Shown one piece after another: positions 26,851 to 39,395 of a stretch of 64,000 nucleotides of DNA. Position 1 is the stretch's first letter. Each line of letters starts with the position of its first letter. Location of the stretch: positions 56,001-120,000 of the forward strand of contig JAEMWC010000289.1 in the NCBI GenBank assembly GCA_016490735.1, read 5' to 3'. Below the pieces are notes generated by a model, which saw only the letters and a program-made list of their open reading frames with translations, made no database searches and was not told the DNA's origin. Made by a program: the position numbers and the translations under genes. Origin of the DNA: Pachyseris speciosa. Taxonomy: Eukaryota; Cnidaria; Anthozoa; Scleractinia; Pachyseridae.

Positions 26851-26892
26851 CGCTAGCATGCGGGAGGTACGGGATCGATACCCGGATTCTCA
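26851..26892 (+). pseudogene. 3' half of tRNA-Ala at a rearrangement junction
   Basis: Starts inside the anticodon arm and lacks the acceptor 5' strand and D-arm. It also lacks a G in the T-stem and a C in the acceptor. Confidence 0.85.
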
Positions 26893-27967
26893 AATAAGAT
26901 TATATCATTCTGTTTATTTTTTTTTTTGGTATGACCGCAGTGATCCGCACTCTAATGCGATAGTAGTGACCAATCAAAAAACTTTGCAATTTTGCAGCGG
27001 AAGTATGCGTTCTGTTTATGATTGTCTGAGACTATTTGAGTAATTTTATTAGCTAATTCTCTACGCTATTTTTGATGTCGAATTTATACTGGTACTTGCC
27101 TTTGCACTTTCATTCAGTTCGCTAGCAATTACTTTCACTTTGAAACTGTTAGGTATGCAACGAGCGCAGTTTACATCTTTGCTGTCACGTAGTAGGGTAT
27201 ATAAGAAAAAGCGAAGATTCCGAAATTGACGAAAATTGTATATTCACAAGTCATTGGGTTTGAGACATCCTCGATCTACCTGTCAGTTGGTAAGGAAGTT
27301 TGAAATATTAGGACCAAAGCCATTGCTTGTTTTTGTTTGTATGTGTTTTGGAACATGTGCTTTCAACGTGGAATTTGTTTATTCAAGATATCTGAACCAT
27401 GGTAACTTCTTGACATTCAAAGTAAATTCAGTATCAAAGTAATTATCTAACTATTTTGTTGGACTGGAATACCTGCCGTCTTTAATGAAGATACATACAA
27501 AGAAAACCTTAAAGGCGAAGGATAGTAGAACTGTGACTGTGGCTAATTAGCCCCACGGTCCGCCGACTGAACAAAGGAATCCAACAAACGTTCCACTTTG
27601 AAACTACAATGCAAAGGAAACATGAGATGACATGGCTATAGTTTGTTGGTGATAACGGCGAATAATTAACATGCATAATCGCTTGCTTTAGCGTGTATGC
27701 AATGCCGCGAGTGCAATGTATTTTTCTTATGGAATGTTGAAATTGATAGAAAACTAATTATGAGACCAAAACGAAAAATAGCAACGTATGCAGGAAAGCG
27801 CTATTTTACTTCAAGATTTAGTTTGTTTCTGATATGATTTGCTAACTGATACATGTTGGTCCTTTGCCGCCTTAGGTACCGTAACTAAGCTTGTTTTGAG
27901 CAACAGTGCTGGACAATCCGCCTTTTAGCGGAATGTTAAATTACTCGCAATTTTGCTGCTATAACAC

Positions 27968-28037
27968 GGCTGTTGGTCTAGTGGCATGATTCTCGCTTTG
28001 GGTGCGAGAGGTCCGGGTTCGACTCCCGGACAGGCCC
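27968..28037 (+). tRNA. tRNA-Pro(TGG), two one-base deletions
   Basis: Begins GGCTGTTGG and has GGTCCGGG, one C short in each place. The surrounding DNA has many similar single-base losses, so sequencing error is likely. The true gene may be intact. Confidence 0.6.
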
Positions 28038-29121
28038 TGCTTTCTTACTGTTTTTTAGTAATTTTTTACTTAGGAATGCTTATGCTGCGCTACACTTTCA
28101 GGCAAGATAAGTTATCTCTTGAATGATCTGCTGACCATTGACTGCAATTATCACACTACTTTTGTTTAGCATTTTGCCATACTTGAAATAAGCGTTTCTT
28201 AACCTTTCCGTACCAAGCGGCTGCTATTTAATTCAACACATTTTGGGCACTTCTAGCTGGGACACTTATCTTCCTATTGGAGTTACTACCAAATATCTGC
28301 TGTCTTGAAATACTGGGGACGCAGACTTCAGCGTCACGTGATGCACGCCAGTGCCTGTGCTTTTCGATTGAGTGGAATCGCTCTAGTTGATAAGATTGTC
28401 GCTTTAAGAGTGGTTTTCTGAGTCATTTTCCTCTGCAGAAGCCCCCAGGCTGGCATCATTAGCTAGAATGTGGGTGATGGCGAGCCTTGAAGAAACCAGA
28501 GGTGAGAGGCGGTTTCATGTCGATGGAGATGCCAAACACGCTCTGTTATAAGCCTGATGGTGTCTCAAAATGGAACCTGTCTCTCTCGCGTTCTGCAAGT
28601 GGATTCGTGACCTACAAGGCTAAGAAACACATTGATGCAATATTTTGCTGGTAGCAGCGGTGGCTCAACACTTATCCAATAACTACGAAATGAACCGAAG
28701 GAGAGTTCTATGCTGTCGGTGTAGGGGAATTACCGAATTCTTTTCGGGCGTGAACGAGGCAAGTTGAGACACACGAGATTGGCTATCAGAAACGCGCTGA
28801 AGCCTGGCTGCAGAAATGTCAGAGAAAACTTTCATGGCAGATACCAAGGAGAGAACTTGGGTTTACTGTAAAATGTAGAATTTTGGTTTTCGAACAAAGA
28901 TTTGATTAAAAACGTCACGTCAAAAAGTGACACTTTTGATGTCATTCTTCGGCTTACTTGCATTTTCACCATTGTTAGTTGATAATTTTATAGCTGGTTA
29001 GATCTATTACAGATCCGGCTCTTTAATTCTATCAATCACAAATGTATCTGGGATAGGGTTGTCCGTAGGTAACGACGTTGACACCCTTAAAAAATTGACT
29101 GTTACTAAAGCATCGTTCGCA

Positions 29122-29194
29122 GGGGATTAGCTCAAGTGGTAGAGCGCCCGCTTAGCATGCGGGAGGTACCCGGTATCGATACCCGGATTCTCCA
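29122..29194 (+). tRNA. tRNA-Ala(AGC), one deletion and one insertion
   Basis: The acceptor reads GGGGATT (one A lost) and the T-stem has an extra base (ACCCGGTATCG). Anticodon AGC is intact. Possibly consensus error. Confidence 0.6.
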
Positions 29195-30044
29195 AATAAG
29201 ATTATATCACTTTTTTTTTTTTTTTTTTTTGGTATAGAACCGCAGTGATCCCGCACTCTAATGCGATAGTAGTGACCAATCAAAACTTTGCAATTTCACA
29301 GGGAAGTATGCGTTCTTGGTTATGATTGTCTGAGACTATTTGAGTAATTTTATTAGCTAATTCTCTACGCTATTTTTGATGTCGAATTTATACTGGTACT
29401 TGCCTTTGCACTTTCATTCAGTTCGCTAGCAATTACTTTCACATTGAAACTGTTAGGTATCGCAGACGAGCGCAGTTTACATCTTTGCTGTCACGTAAGT
29501 AGGGTATAAGAAAAGCGAAGATTCCGAAATTGACGAAAATTGTATATTCACAAGTCATTGGGTTTCAGACATCCTCGATCTACTGTCAGTTGGTAAGGAA
29601 GTTTGAAATATTAAGGACCAAAGCCATTGCTTTTTTGTTTGTATGTGTTTTGGAACATGTGCTTTCAACGTGGAATTTGTTTATTCAAGATATCTTGAAC
29701 TCCTGGTAACTTCTTGACATTCCAAAGTAAATTCAGTATCAAGATAATTATCTACACTATTTTGTTGGACTGGAATACCTGCCGTCTTTAATGAAGATAC
29801 CAACTACAAAAAACTTAAAGGCGAAGGATAGTAGAACTGTTGACTGTGGGCTAATTAGCCCCACGGTCCGCCGACTGAACAAAGGAATCCACAAACGTTC
29901 CACTTTGAAACCCTACAATTGCAAAGGAAACATGAGATCGACATGGTATAGTTTTGTTGGTGATAACGGCGAACTAATTAACATCATAATCGCTTGGCTT
30001 TAGCGTGTAATGCAATGCCGCGAGTGCAATATATTTTCTTCTTT

Positions 30045-30089
30045 CGCTTAGCATGCGGGAGGTACCGGGATCGATACCCGGATTCTCCA
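30045..30089 (+). pseudogene. 3' half of tRNA-Ala at a rearrangement junction
   Basis: Same breakpoint in the anticodon stem as the remnant at 26851. The anticodon loop, T-arm and 3' acceptor strand are otherwise intact. Confidence 0.88.
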
Positions 30090-31192
30090 AATAAGATTAT
30101 ATCACTTCTGTTTTCTTTTTTTTTTTGGTATAGAACCGCAGTGATCCGCACTCTAATGCGATAGTAGTGACCAATCAAAACCTTTGCAATTTTCGCAGCG
30201 GAAGTATGCGTTCTTGGTTATGATTGTCTGAGACTATTTGAGTAATTTTATTAGCTAATTCTCTACGCTATTTTTGATGTCGAATTTATACTGGTACTTG
30301 CCTTTGCACTTTCATTCAGTTCGCTAGCAATTACTTTCACTTTGAAACTGTTAGGTATCGCAGACGAGCGCAGTTTACATCTTTGCTGTCACGTAAGTAG
30401 GGTATAAAGAAAACGCGAAGATTCCGAAATTGACGAAAATTGTATATTCACAAGTCATTGGGTTTGAGACATCCTCGGATCTACCTGTCAGTTGGTAAGG
30501 AAGTTTGAAATATTAAGGACCAAAGCCATTGCTTGTTTGTTTGTATGTGTTTTGGAAATGTGCTTTCAACGTGGAATTTGTTTATTCAAGATATCTTGAA
30601 CTCCCATGGTAACTTCTTGACATTCCAAAGTAAATTCAGTATCAAGATAATTATCTACACTATTTTGTTGGACTGGAATACCTGCCGTCTTTAATGAAGA
30701 TACCAACTACAAAGAAAACCTTAAAGGCGAAGGATAGTAGAACTGTTGACTGTGGCCTAATTAGCCCCACGGTCCGCCGACTGAACAAAGGAATCCAACA
30801 ACGTTCCACTTTGAAACCCTACAATTGCAAAGGAAACATGAGATCGACATGGCTATAGTTTTTGTTGGTGATAACGGCGAACTAATTAACATGCATAATC
30901 GCTTGCTTTAGCGTGTAATGCAATGCCGCGATGCAATGTATTTTCTTTATGGAATGTTGAAATTGATAGAAAACTAATTATGAGAACCAAAACGAAAATA
31001 AAGCAACGTATGCAGGAAAGCGCTATTTTACCTTCAAGATTTAGTTTGTTTCTGATATGATTTGCTAACTGATACATGTTGGTCCTTTGCCGCCTTAGGT
31101 ACCGTAACTAAGCTTGTTTTGAGCAACAGGTGCTGGACAATCCGCCTTTTAGCGGAATGTTAAATTACTCGCAATTTTTGCTGCTATAACAC

Positions 31193-31263
31193 GGCCTGTT
31201 GGTCTAGTGGCATGATTCTCGCTTTGGGTGCGAGAGGTCCGGGTTCGACTCCCGGACAGGCCC
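31193..31263 (+). tRNA. tRNA-Pro(TGG), one-base deletion in the T-stem
   Basis: GGTCCGGGTTC has one C fewer than the consensus. The rest is identical. Confidence 0.7.
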
Positions 31264-32379
31264 TGCTTTCTTACTGTTTTTTAGTAATTTTTACTTAGGT
31301 GTGTATATGCTAGCTTATGCTGCGCTACACTTTCAGGCAAGATAAGTTATCTCTTGAATGATCTGCTGACCAATTGACTGCAATTATCACACTACTTTTG
31401 TTTAGCATTTTGCCATACTTGAAATAAGCGTTTTTAACCCTTTCCGTACCAAGCGGCTGCTATTTAAATTCAACACATTTTGGGCACTTCCTAGCTGGGA
31501 CACTTATCTTCCCCATATATGGAGTTACTACCAAAATATCTGCTGTCTTGAAATACTGGGGACGCAGACCTTCAGCGTCACGTGATGCACGCCAGTGCTG
31601 TTGCTTTTCGATGAGTGGAATCGCTCTAGTGTGATAAGATTGTCGCTTTTAGAGTGGTTTTCTGAGTCATTTTCCTCTGCAGAAGCCCCACGCTGGCATC
31701 ATTAAGCTAGAATGTGGGTGATGGCGAGCCTTTGAAAGAAACCAGAGGTGAGAGGCGGTTTCATGTCGACGGATGCCAAACACGCTCTGTTATAAGCCTG
31801 ATGGTGTCTCAAAATGGAACCTGTCTCTCTCGCCGTTCTGCAAGTGGATTCCGTGACCTACCAAGGCTAAGAAACACTCATTGATGCAATATTTTGCTGG
31901 TAGCAGGGGTGGCTCAACACTTATCCAATAACTACGAAATGAACCGAAGGAGAGTTCTATGCTGTCGGTGTAGGGGAATTACCCAGAATTCTTTTCGGGC
32001 GTGAACGAGGCAAGTTGAGACACACGAGATTGGCTATCAGAAACGGGCTGAAGCCTGGCTGGCAGAAAATGTCAGAGAAAACTTTCATGGCAGATACCAA
32101 GGAGAGAACTTGGGGTTTACTGTAAATGTAGAATTTTGGTTTTCGAACAAAGATTTGGATTAAAAACGTCACGTCAAAAAAGTGCAACTTTTGATGTCAT
32201 TCTTCGGCCTTACTTGCATTTTCACCATTGTTAGTTGATAATTTTATAGCTGGTTAGATCTATTACAAGATCGGCTCTTTAATTCTATCAGTCACTCAAA
32301 ATGTATCTGGGATAGGGTTGTCCGTAGGTAACGACGTTGACACCTTAAAAAATTGACTGTTACTAAAGCATCGTTCGCA

Positions 32380-32450
32380 GGGGAATTAGCTAAGTGGTAG
32401 AGCGCCCGCTTAGCATGCGGGAGTACCGGGATCGATACCCGGATTCTCCA
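32380..32450 (+). tRNA. tRNA-Ala(AGC), two one-base deletions
   Basis: The D-arm reads GCTAAGTGG (C lost) and the variable region GAGTACC (G lost). It may be damaged or mis-sequenced. The unit that follows lacks about 90 bp around 32866, joining GGTAAGGA to TGACATTCC. Confidence 0.65.
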
Positions 32451-33443
32451 AATAAGATTATATCACTTCTTTTTTTTTTTTTTAATTTTGGTATAGAACC
32501 GCAGTGATCCCGCACTCTAATGCGATAGTAGTGACCAATCAAAAACCTTTGCAATTTCACAGCGGAAGTATGCGTTCTTGGTTATGATTGGTCTGAGACT
32601 ATTTTGAGTAATTTTATTAGCTAATTCTCTACGCTATTTTTGATGTCGAATTTATACTGGTACTTGCCTTTGCACTTTCATTCAGTTCGCTAGCAATTAC
32701 TTTCTTTGAAACTGTTAGTTATCGCAGACGAGCGCAGTTTACATCTTTTGCTGTCACGTAAGTAGGGTATAAAGAAAACGCGAAGATTCCGAAATTGACG
32801 AAAATTGTATATTCACAAGTCATTGGGTTTGAGACATCCTCGGATCTACCTGTCAGTTGGTAAGGATGACATTCCAAAGTAAATTCAGTATCAAGATAAT
32901 TATCTACACTATTTTGTTGGACTGGAATACCTGCCGTCTTTAATGAAGATACCAACTACAAAGAAAACCTTAAAGGCGAAGGATAGTAGAACTGTTGACT
33001 GTGGCCTAATTAGCCCCACGGTCCGCCGACTGAACAAAGGAATCCAACAAACGTTCCACTTTGAAACCCTACAATTGCAAAGGAAACATGAGATCGACAT
33101 GGCTATAGTTTTGTTGGTGATAACGGCGAACTAATTAACATGCATAATCGCTTGGCTTTAGCGTGTAATGCAATGCCGCGAGTGCAATGTATTTTCTTAT
33201 GGAATGTTGAAATTGATAGAAAACTAATTATGAGAACCAAAACGAAAAATAAAGCAACGTATGCAGGAAAGCGCTATTTTACCTTCAAGATTTAGTTTGT
33301 TTCTGATATGATTTGCTAACTGATACATGTTGGTCCTTTGCCGCCTTAGGTACCGTAACTAAGCTTGTTTTGAGCAACAGGTGCTGGACAATCCGCCTTT
33401 TAGCGGAATGTTAAATTACTCGCAATTTTTGCTGCTATAACAC

Positions 33444-33514
33444 GGCCTGTTGGTCTAGTGGCATGATTCTCGCTTTGGGGCGAGAGGTCCCGGGTTCGAC
33501 TCCCGGACAGGCCC
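33444..33514 (+). tRNA. tRNA-Pro, one-base deletion at the anticodon loop
   Basis: The consensus CTTTGGGTGCGAG reads CTTTGGGGCGAG here, so the loop or stem is one base short. The rest matches the consensus. Confidence 0.65.
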
Positions 33515-34637
33515 TGCTTTCTTACTGTTTTTTAGTAATTTTTACTTAGGTGTGTATATGCTAGCTTATGCTGCGCTACACTTTCAGGCAAGATAAGTTA
33601 TCTCTTGAATGATCTGCTGACCAATTGACTGCAATTATCACACTACTTTTGTTTAGCATTTTGCCATACTTGAAATAAGCGTTTCTTAACCCTTTCCGTA
33701 CCAAGCGGCTGCTATTTAATTCAACACATTTTGGGCACTTCCTAGCTGGGACACTTATCTTCCCCATATATGGAGTTACTACCAAAATATCTGCTGTCTT
33801 GAAATACTGGGGACGCAGACTTCAGCGTCACGTGATGCACGCCAGTGCCTGTTGCTTTTCGATTGAGTGGAATCGCTCTAGTGTGATAAGATTGTCGCTT
33901 TTAGAGTGGTTTTCTGAGTCATTTTCCTCTGCAGAAGCCCCCAGGCTGGCATCATTAAGCTAGAATGTGGGTGAAGGCGAGCCTTTGAAAGAAACCAGAG
34001 GTGAGAGGCGATTTCATGTCGACGGAGATGCCAAACACGCTCTGTTATAAGCCTGATGGTGTCTCAAAATGGAACCTGTCTCTCTCGCCGTTCTGCAAGT
34101 GGATTCCGTGACTTACCAAGGCTAAGAAACACTCATTGATGCAATATTTTGCTGGTAGCAGCGGGTGGCTCAACACTTATCCAATAACTACGAAATGAAC
34201 CGAAGGAGAGTTCTATGCTGTCGGTGTAGGGGAATTACCCAGAATTCTTTTCGGGCGTGAACGAGGCAAGTTGAGACACACGAGATTGGCTATCAGAAAC
34301 GGGCTGAAGCCTGGCTGGCAGAAAATGTCAGAGAAAACTTTCATGGCAGATACCAAGGAGAGAACTTGGGTTTACTGTAAATGTAGAATTTTGGTTTTCG
34401 AACAAAGATTTGGAATTAAAAACGTCACGTCAAAAAAGTGCACTTTTGATGTCATTCTTCGGCCTTACTTGCATTTTCACCATTGTTAGTTGATAATTTT
34501 ATAGCTGGTTAGATCTATTACAAGATCCGGCTCTTTAATTTCTATCAATCAACAAAATGTATCTGGGATAGGGTTGTCCGTAGGTAACGACGTTGACACC
34601 CTTAAAAAAATTGACTGTTACTAAAGCATCGTTCGCA

Positions 34638-34710
34638 GGGGAATTAGCTCAAGTGGTAGAGCGCCCGCTTAGCATGCGGGAGGTACCGGGATCGATACCC
34701 GGATTCTCCA
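34638..34710 (+). tRNA. tRNA-Ala(AGC)
   Basis: Matches the array consensus. It is followed by a doubly deleted unit. Confidence 0.95.
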
Positions 34711-35921
34711 AATAAGATTATATCACTTCTTTTTCTTTTTTTTTTTTTGAAATATTAAGGACCAAAGCCATTGCTTGGGTTCGACTCCCGGACAGGCCCT
34801 GCTTTCTTACTGTTTTTAGTAATTTTTACTTAGGTGTGTATATGCTAGCTTATGCTGCGCTACACTTTCAGGCAAGATAAGTTATCTCTTGAATGATCTG
34901 CTGACCAATTGACTGCAATTATCACACTACTTTTGTTTAGCATTTTGCCATACTTGAAATAAGCGTTTCTTAACCCTTTCCGTACCAAGCGGCTGCTATT
35001 TAATTCAACACATTTTGGGCACTTCCTAGCTGGGACACTTATCTTCCCCATATATGGAGTTACTACCAAAATATCTGCTGTCTTGAAATACTGGGGACGC
35101 AGACTTCAGCGTCACGTGATGCACGCCAGTGCCTGTTGCTTTTCGATTGAGTGGAATCGCTCTAGTGTGATAAGATTGTCGCTTTTAGAGTGGTTTTCTG
35201 AGTCATTTTCCTCTGCAGAAGCCCCCAGGCTGGCATCATTAAGCTAGAATGTGGGTGAAGGCGAGCCTTTGAAAGAAACCAGAGGTGAGAGGCGATTTCA
35301 TGTCGACGGAGATGCCAAACACGCTCTGTTATAAGCCTGATGGTGTCTCAAAATGGAACCTGTCTCTCTCGCCGTTCTGCAAGTGGATTCCGTGACCTAC
35401 CAAGGCTAAGAAACACTCATTGATGCAATATTTTGCTGGTAGCAGCGGGTGGCTCAACACTTATCCAATAACTACGAAATGAACCGAAGGAGAGTTCTAT
35501 GCTGTCGGTGTAGGGGAATTACCCAGAATTCTTTTCGGGCGTGAACGAGGCAAGTTGAGAGACACGAGATTGGCTATCAGAACGGGCTGAAGCCTGGCTG
35601 GCAGAAAATGTCAGAGAAAACTTTCATGGCAGATACCAAGGAGAGAACTTGGGGTTTACTGTAAATGTAGAATTTTGGTTTTCGAACAAAGATTTGGATT
35701 AAAAACGTCACGTCAAAAAAGTGCAACTTTTGATGTCATTCTTCGGCCTTACTTGCATTTTCACCATTGTTAGTTGATAATTTTATAGCTGGTTAGATCT
35801 ATTACAAGATCCGGCTCTTTAATTCTATCAATCACTCAAAATGTATCTGGGATAGGGTTGTCCGTAGGTAACGACGTTGACACCCTTAAAAAAATTGACT
35901 GTTACTAAAGCATCGTTCGCA
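34711..35921 (+). repeat. Truncated unit with two deletions
   Basis: The T-run after tRNA-Ala joins directly to TGAAATATTAAGGACC, and 30 nt later GCTTG joins to the T-arm of tRNA-Pro. The Ala-to-Ala spacing falls to 1284 bp. Confidence 0.9.
34777..34799 (+). pseudogene. 3' remnant of tRNA-Pro
   Basis: Only the T-arm and 3' acceptor strand remain, at the second deletion junction. Confidence 0.85.
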
Positions 35922-35994
35922 GGGGAATTAGCTCAAGTGGTAGAGCGCCCGCTTAGCATGCGGGAGGTACCGGGATCGATACCCGGATTCTCCA
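35922..35994 (+). tRNA. tRNA-Ala(AGC)
   Basis: Matches the array consensus. Its unit is truncated at about 36873, where GTTGAAATT joins TTATAGCTGG, so no Pro gene follows. Confidence 0.95.
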
Positions 35995-37013
35995 AATAAG
36001 ATTATATCACTTCTTTTTTTTTTTTTTTTTGGTATAGAACCGCAGTGATCCCGCACTCTAATGCGATAGTAGTGACCAATCAAAACCTTTGCAATTTTCA
36101 CAGCGGAAGTATGCGTTCTTGGTTATGATTGTCTGAGACTATTTGAGTAATTTTATTAGCTAATTCTCTACGCTATTTTTTGATGTCGAATTTATACTGG
36201 TACTTGCCTTTGCACTTTCATTCAGTTTCGCTAGCAATTACTTTCACATTGAAACTGTTAGGTATCGCAGACGAGCGCAGTTTACATCTTTGCTGTCACG
36301 TAAGTAGGGTATAAAAGAAAACGCGAAGATTCCGAAATTGACGAAAATTGTATATTCACAAGTCATTGGGTTTGAGACATCCTCGGATCTACCTGTCAGT
36401 TGGTAAGGAAGTTTGAAATATTAAGGACCAAAGCCATTGCTTGTTTGTTTGTATGTGTTTTGGAACATGTGCTTTCAACGTGGAATTTGTTTATTCAAGA
36501 TATCTTGAACTCCCATGGTAACTTCTTGACATTCCAAAGTAAATTCAGTATCAAGATAATTATCTACACTATTTTGTTTGGACTGGAATACCTGCCGTCT
36601 TTAATGAAGATACCAACTACAAAGAAAACCTTAAAGGCGAAGGATAGTAGAACTGTTGACTGTGGCCTAATTAGCCCACGTCCGCCGACTGAACAAAGGA
36701 ATCCAACAAACGTTCCACTTTGAAACCCTACCAATTGCAAAGGAAACATGAGATCGACATGGCTATAGTTTTGTTGTGAAACCGGCGAACTAATTAACAT
36801 GCATAATCGCTTGGCTTTAGCGTGTAATGCAATGCCGCGAGTGGCAATGTATTTTCTTATGGAATGTTGAAATTTTATAGCTGGTTAGATCTATTACAAG
36901 ATCCGGCTCTTTAATTCTATCAGTCACTCAAAATGTATCTGGGATAGGGTTGTCCGTAGGTAACGACGTTGACACCCTTAAAAAAATTGACTGTTACTAA
37001 AGCATCGTTCGCA

Positions 37014-37086
37014 GGGGAATTAGCTCAAGTGGTAGAGCGCCCGCTTAGCATGCGGGAGGTACCGGGATCGATACCCGGATTCTCCA
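37014..37086 (+). tRNA. tRNA-Ala(AGC)
   Basis: Matches the array consensus. It lies 1092 bp after the previous copy because of the truncation. Confidence 0.95.
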
Positions 37087-38196
37087 AATAAGATTATATC
37101 ACTTTCTTTTTTTTTTTTTTTTTTGGTATAGAACCGCAGTGATCCCGCACTCTAATGCGATAGTAGTGACCAATCAAAACCTTTGCAATTTTCACAGCGG
37201 AAGTATGCGTTCTTGGTTATGATTGTCTGAGACTATTTGAGTAATTTTATTAGCTAATTCTCTACGCTATTTTTGATGTCGAATTTATACTGGTACTTGC
37301 CTTTGCACTTTCATTCAGTTCGCTAGCAATTACTTTCACATTGAAACTGTTAGGTATCGCAGACGAGCGCAGTTTACATCTTTGCTGTCACGTAAGTAGG
37401 GTATAAAGAAAAAACGCGAAGATTCCGAAATTGACGAAAATTGTATATTCACAAGTCATTGGGTTTGAGACATCCTCGGATCTACCTGTCAGTTGGTAAG
37501 GAAGTTTGAAATATTAAGGACCAAAGCCATTGCTTGTTTGTTTGTATGTGTTTTGGAACATGTGCTTTCAACGTGGAATTTGTTTATTCAAGATATCTTG
37601 AACTCCCATGGTAACTTCTTGACATTCCAAAGTAAATTCAGTATCAAGATAATTATCTACACTATTTTGTTGGACTGGAATACCTGCCGTCTTTAATGAA
37701 GATACCAACTACAAAGAAAACCTTAAAGGCGAAGGATAGTAGAACTGTTGACTGTGGCCTAATTAGCCCCACGGTCCGCCGACTGAACAAAGGAATCCAA
37801 CAAACGTTCCACTTTGAAACCCTACAATTGCAAAGGAAACATGAGATCGACATGGCTATAGTTTTGTTGGTGATAACGGCGAACTAATTAACATGCATAA
37901 TCGCTTGGCTTTAGCGTGTAATGCAATGCCGCGAGTGCAATGTATTTTCTTATGGAATGTTGAAATTGATAGAAAACTAATTATGAGAACCAAAACGAAA
38001 AATAAAGCAACGTATGCAGGAAAGCGCTATTTTACCTTCAAGATTTAGTTTGTTTCTGATATGATTTGCTAACTGATACATGTTGGTCCTTTGCCGCCTT
38101 AGGTACCGTAACTAAGCTTGTTTTGAGCAACAGGTGCTGGACAATCCGCCTTTTAGCGGAATGTTAAATTACTCGCAATTTTTGCTGCTATAACAC

Positions 38197-38268
38197 GGCC
38201 TGTTGGTCTAGTGGCATGATTCTCGCTTTGGGTGCGAGAGGTCCCGGGTTCGACTCCCGGACAGGCCT
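38197..38268 (+). tRNA. tRNA-Pro(TGG), altered discriminator
   Basis: Consensus through the acceptor stem, but one of the three terminal C residues is missing, so T occupies the discriminator position. Likely still foldable. Confidence 0.85.
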
Positions 38269-39096
38269 GCTTTCTTACTGTTTTTTAGTAATTTTTACTT
38301 AGGTGTGTATATGCTAGCTTATGCTGCGCTACACTTTCAGGCAAGATAAGTTATCTCTTGAATGATCTGCTGACCAATTGACTGCAATTATCACACTACT
38401 TTTGTTTAGCATTTTGCCATACTTGAAATAAGCGTTTCTTACCCTTTCCGTACCAAGCGGCTGCTATTTAATTCAACACATTTTGGGCACTTCCTAGCTG
38501 GGACACTTATCTTCCCCATATATGGAGTTACTACCAAAATATCTGCTGTCTTGAAATACTGGGGACGCAGACTTCAGCGTCACGTGATGCACGCCAGTGC
38601 CTGTTGCTTTTCGATTGAGTGGAATCGCTCTAGTGTGATAAGATTGTCGCTTTTAGAGTGGTTTTCTGAGTCATTTTCCTCTGCAGAAGCCCCCAGGCTG
38701 GCATCATTAAGCTAGAATGTGGGTGAAGGCGAGCCTTTGAAAGAAACCAGAGGTGAGAGGCGATTTCATGTCGACGGAGATGCCAAACACGCTCTGTTAT
38801 AAGCCTGATGGTGTCTCAAAATGGAACCTGTCTCTCTCGCCGTTCTGCAAGTGGATTCCGTGACCTACCAAGGCTAAGAAACACTCATTGATGCAATATT
38901 TTGCTGGTAGCAGCGGGTGGCTCAACACTTATCCAATAACTACGAAATGAACCGAAGGAGAGTTCTATGCTGTCGGTGTAGGGGAATTACCCAGAATTCT
39001 TTTCGGGCGTGAACGAGGCAAGTTGAGACACACACGAGATTGGCTATCAGAAACGGGCTGAAGCCTGGCTGGCAGAAAATGTCAGAGAAAACTTTC

Positions 39097-39395
39097 ATCA
39101 GATCTGGGATAGGGTTTCCGTAGTAGAACGTTGAACAAAATTGATTAAAAGCACGTCAAAAAAGTGGTAACTTAGATGTCATCTACGGATTCTTGATTTT
39201 CACCTTTTTTTTTTTTTTTTTTTATAAGATCCGCTCTAATGCTATAGTCAATCAAAATGCATCACAGGGAAGTTGCGTTCTTGGTATGATTGTTGAGACT
39301 TAAAATTGCTAATTCTACGCATTTTTGAGGAATTATCTGGTACGCCTTTGCTTTCATTCAGTTCGCTACATTCTCCAAATAGATCGCAAGCGCAG
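39097..39395 (+). other. Scrambled segment within the array
   Basis: Short fragments in unit order (ATCTGGGATAGGG, TCCGTAG, a T-run, ATCAAAA, TTCGCTA, TTCTCC) are separated by missing stretches. It spans about 300 bp where more than 1 kb is expected and contains no tRNA-Ala. Clean unit sequence resumes at about 39390. It looks like a collapsed or poorly corrected consensus. Confidence 0.7.

Larger units (their letters stand above)
25912..29121 (+). repeat. Composite 3.2-kb unit, copy 1
   Basis: Contains a tRNA-Ala with 0.93 kb of spacer, a junction at about 26838 to the 3' half of another tRNA-Ala, and then a near-full unit with tRNA-Pro. The part from 26860 to 29121 carries many single-base losses compared with other units. 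Confidence 0.85.
29122..32379 (+). repeat. Composite 3.2-kb unit, copy 2
   Basis: Same architecture as 25912-29121. The same junction recurs at about 30037, where TGCAATATATTTTCTTC leads into a tRNA-Ala 3' half. The shared novel junction shows that the two composite units arose by duplication. Confidence 0.85.
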
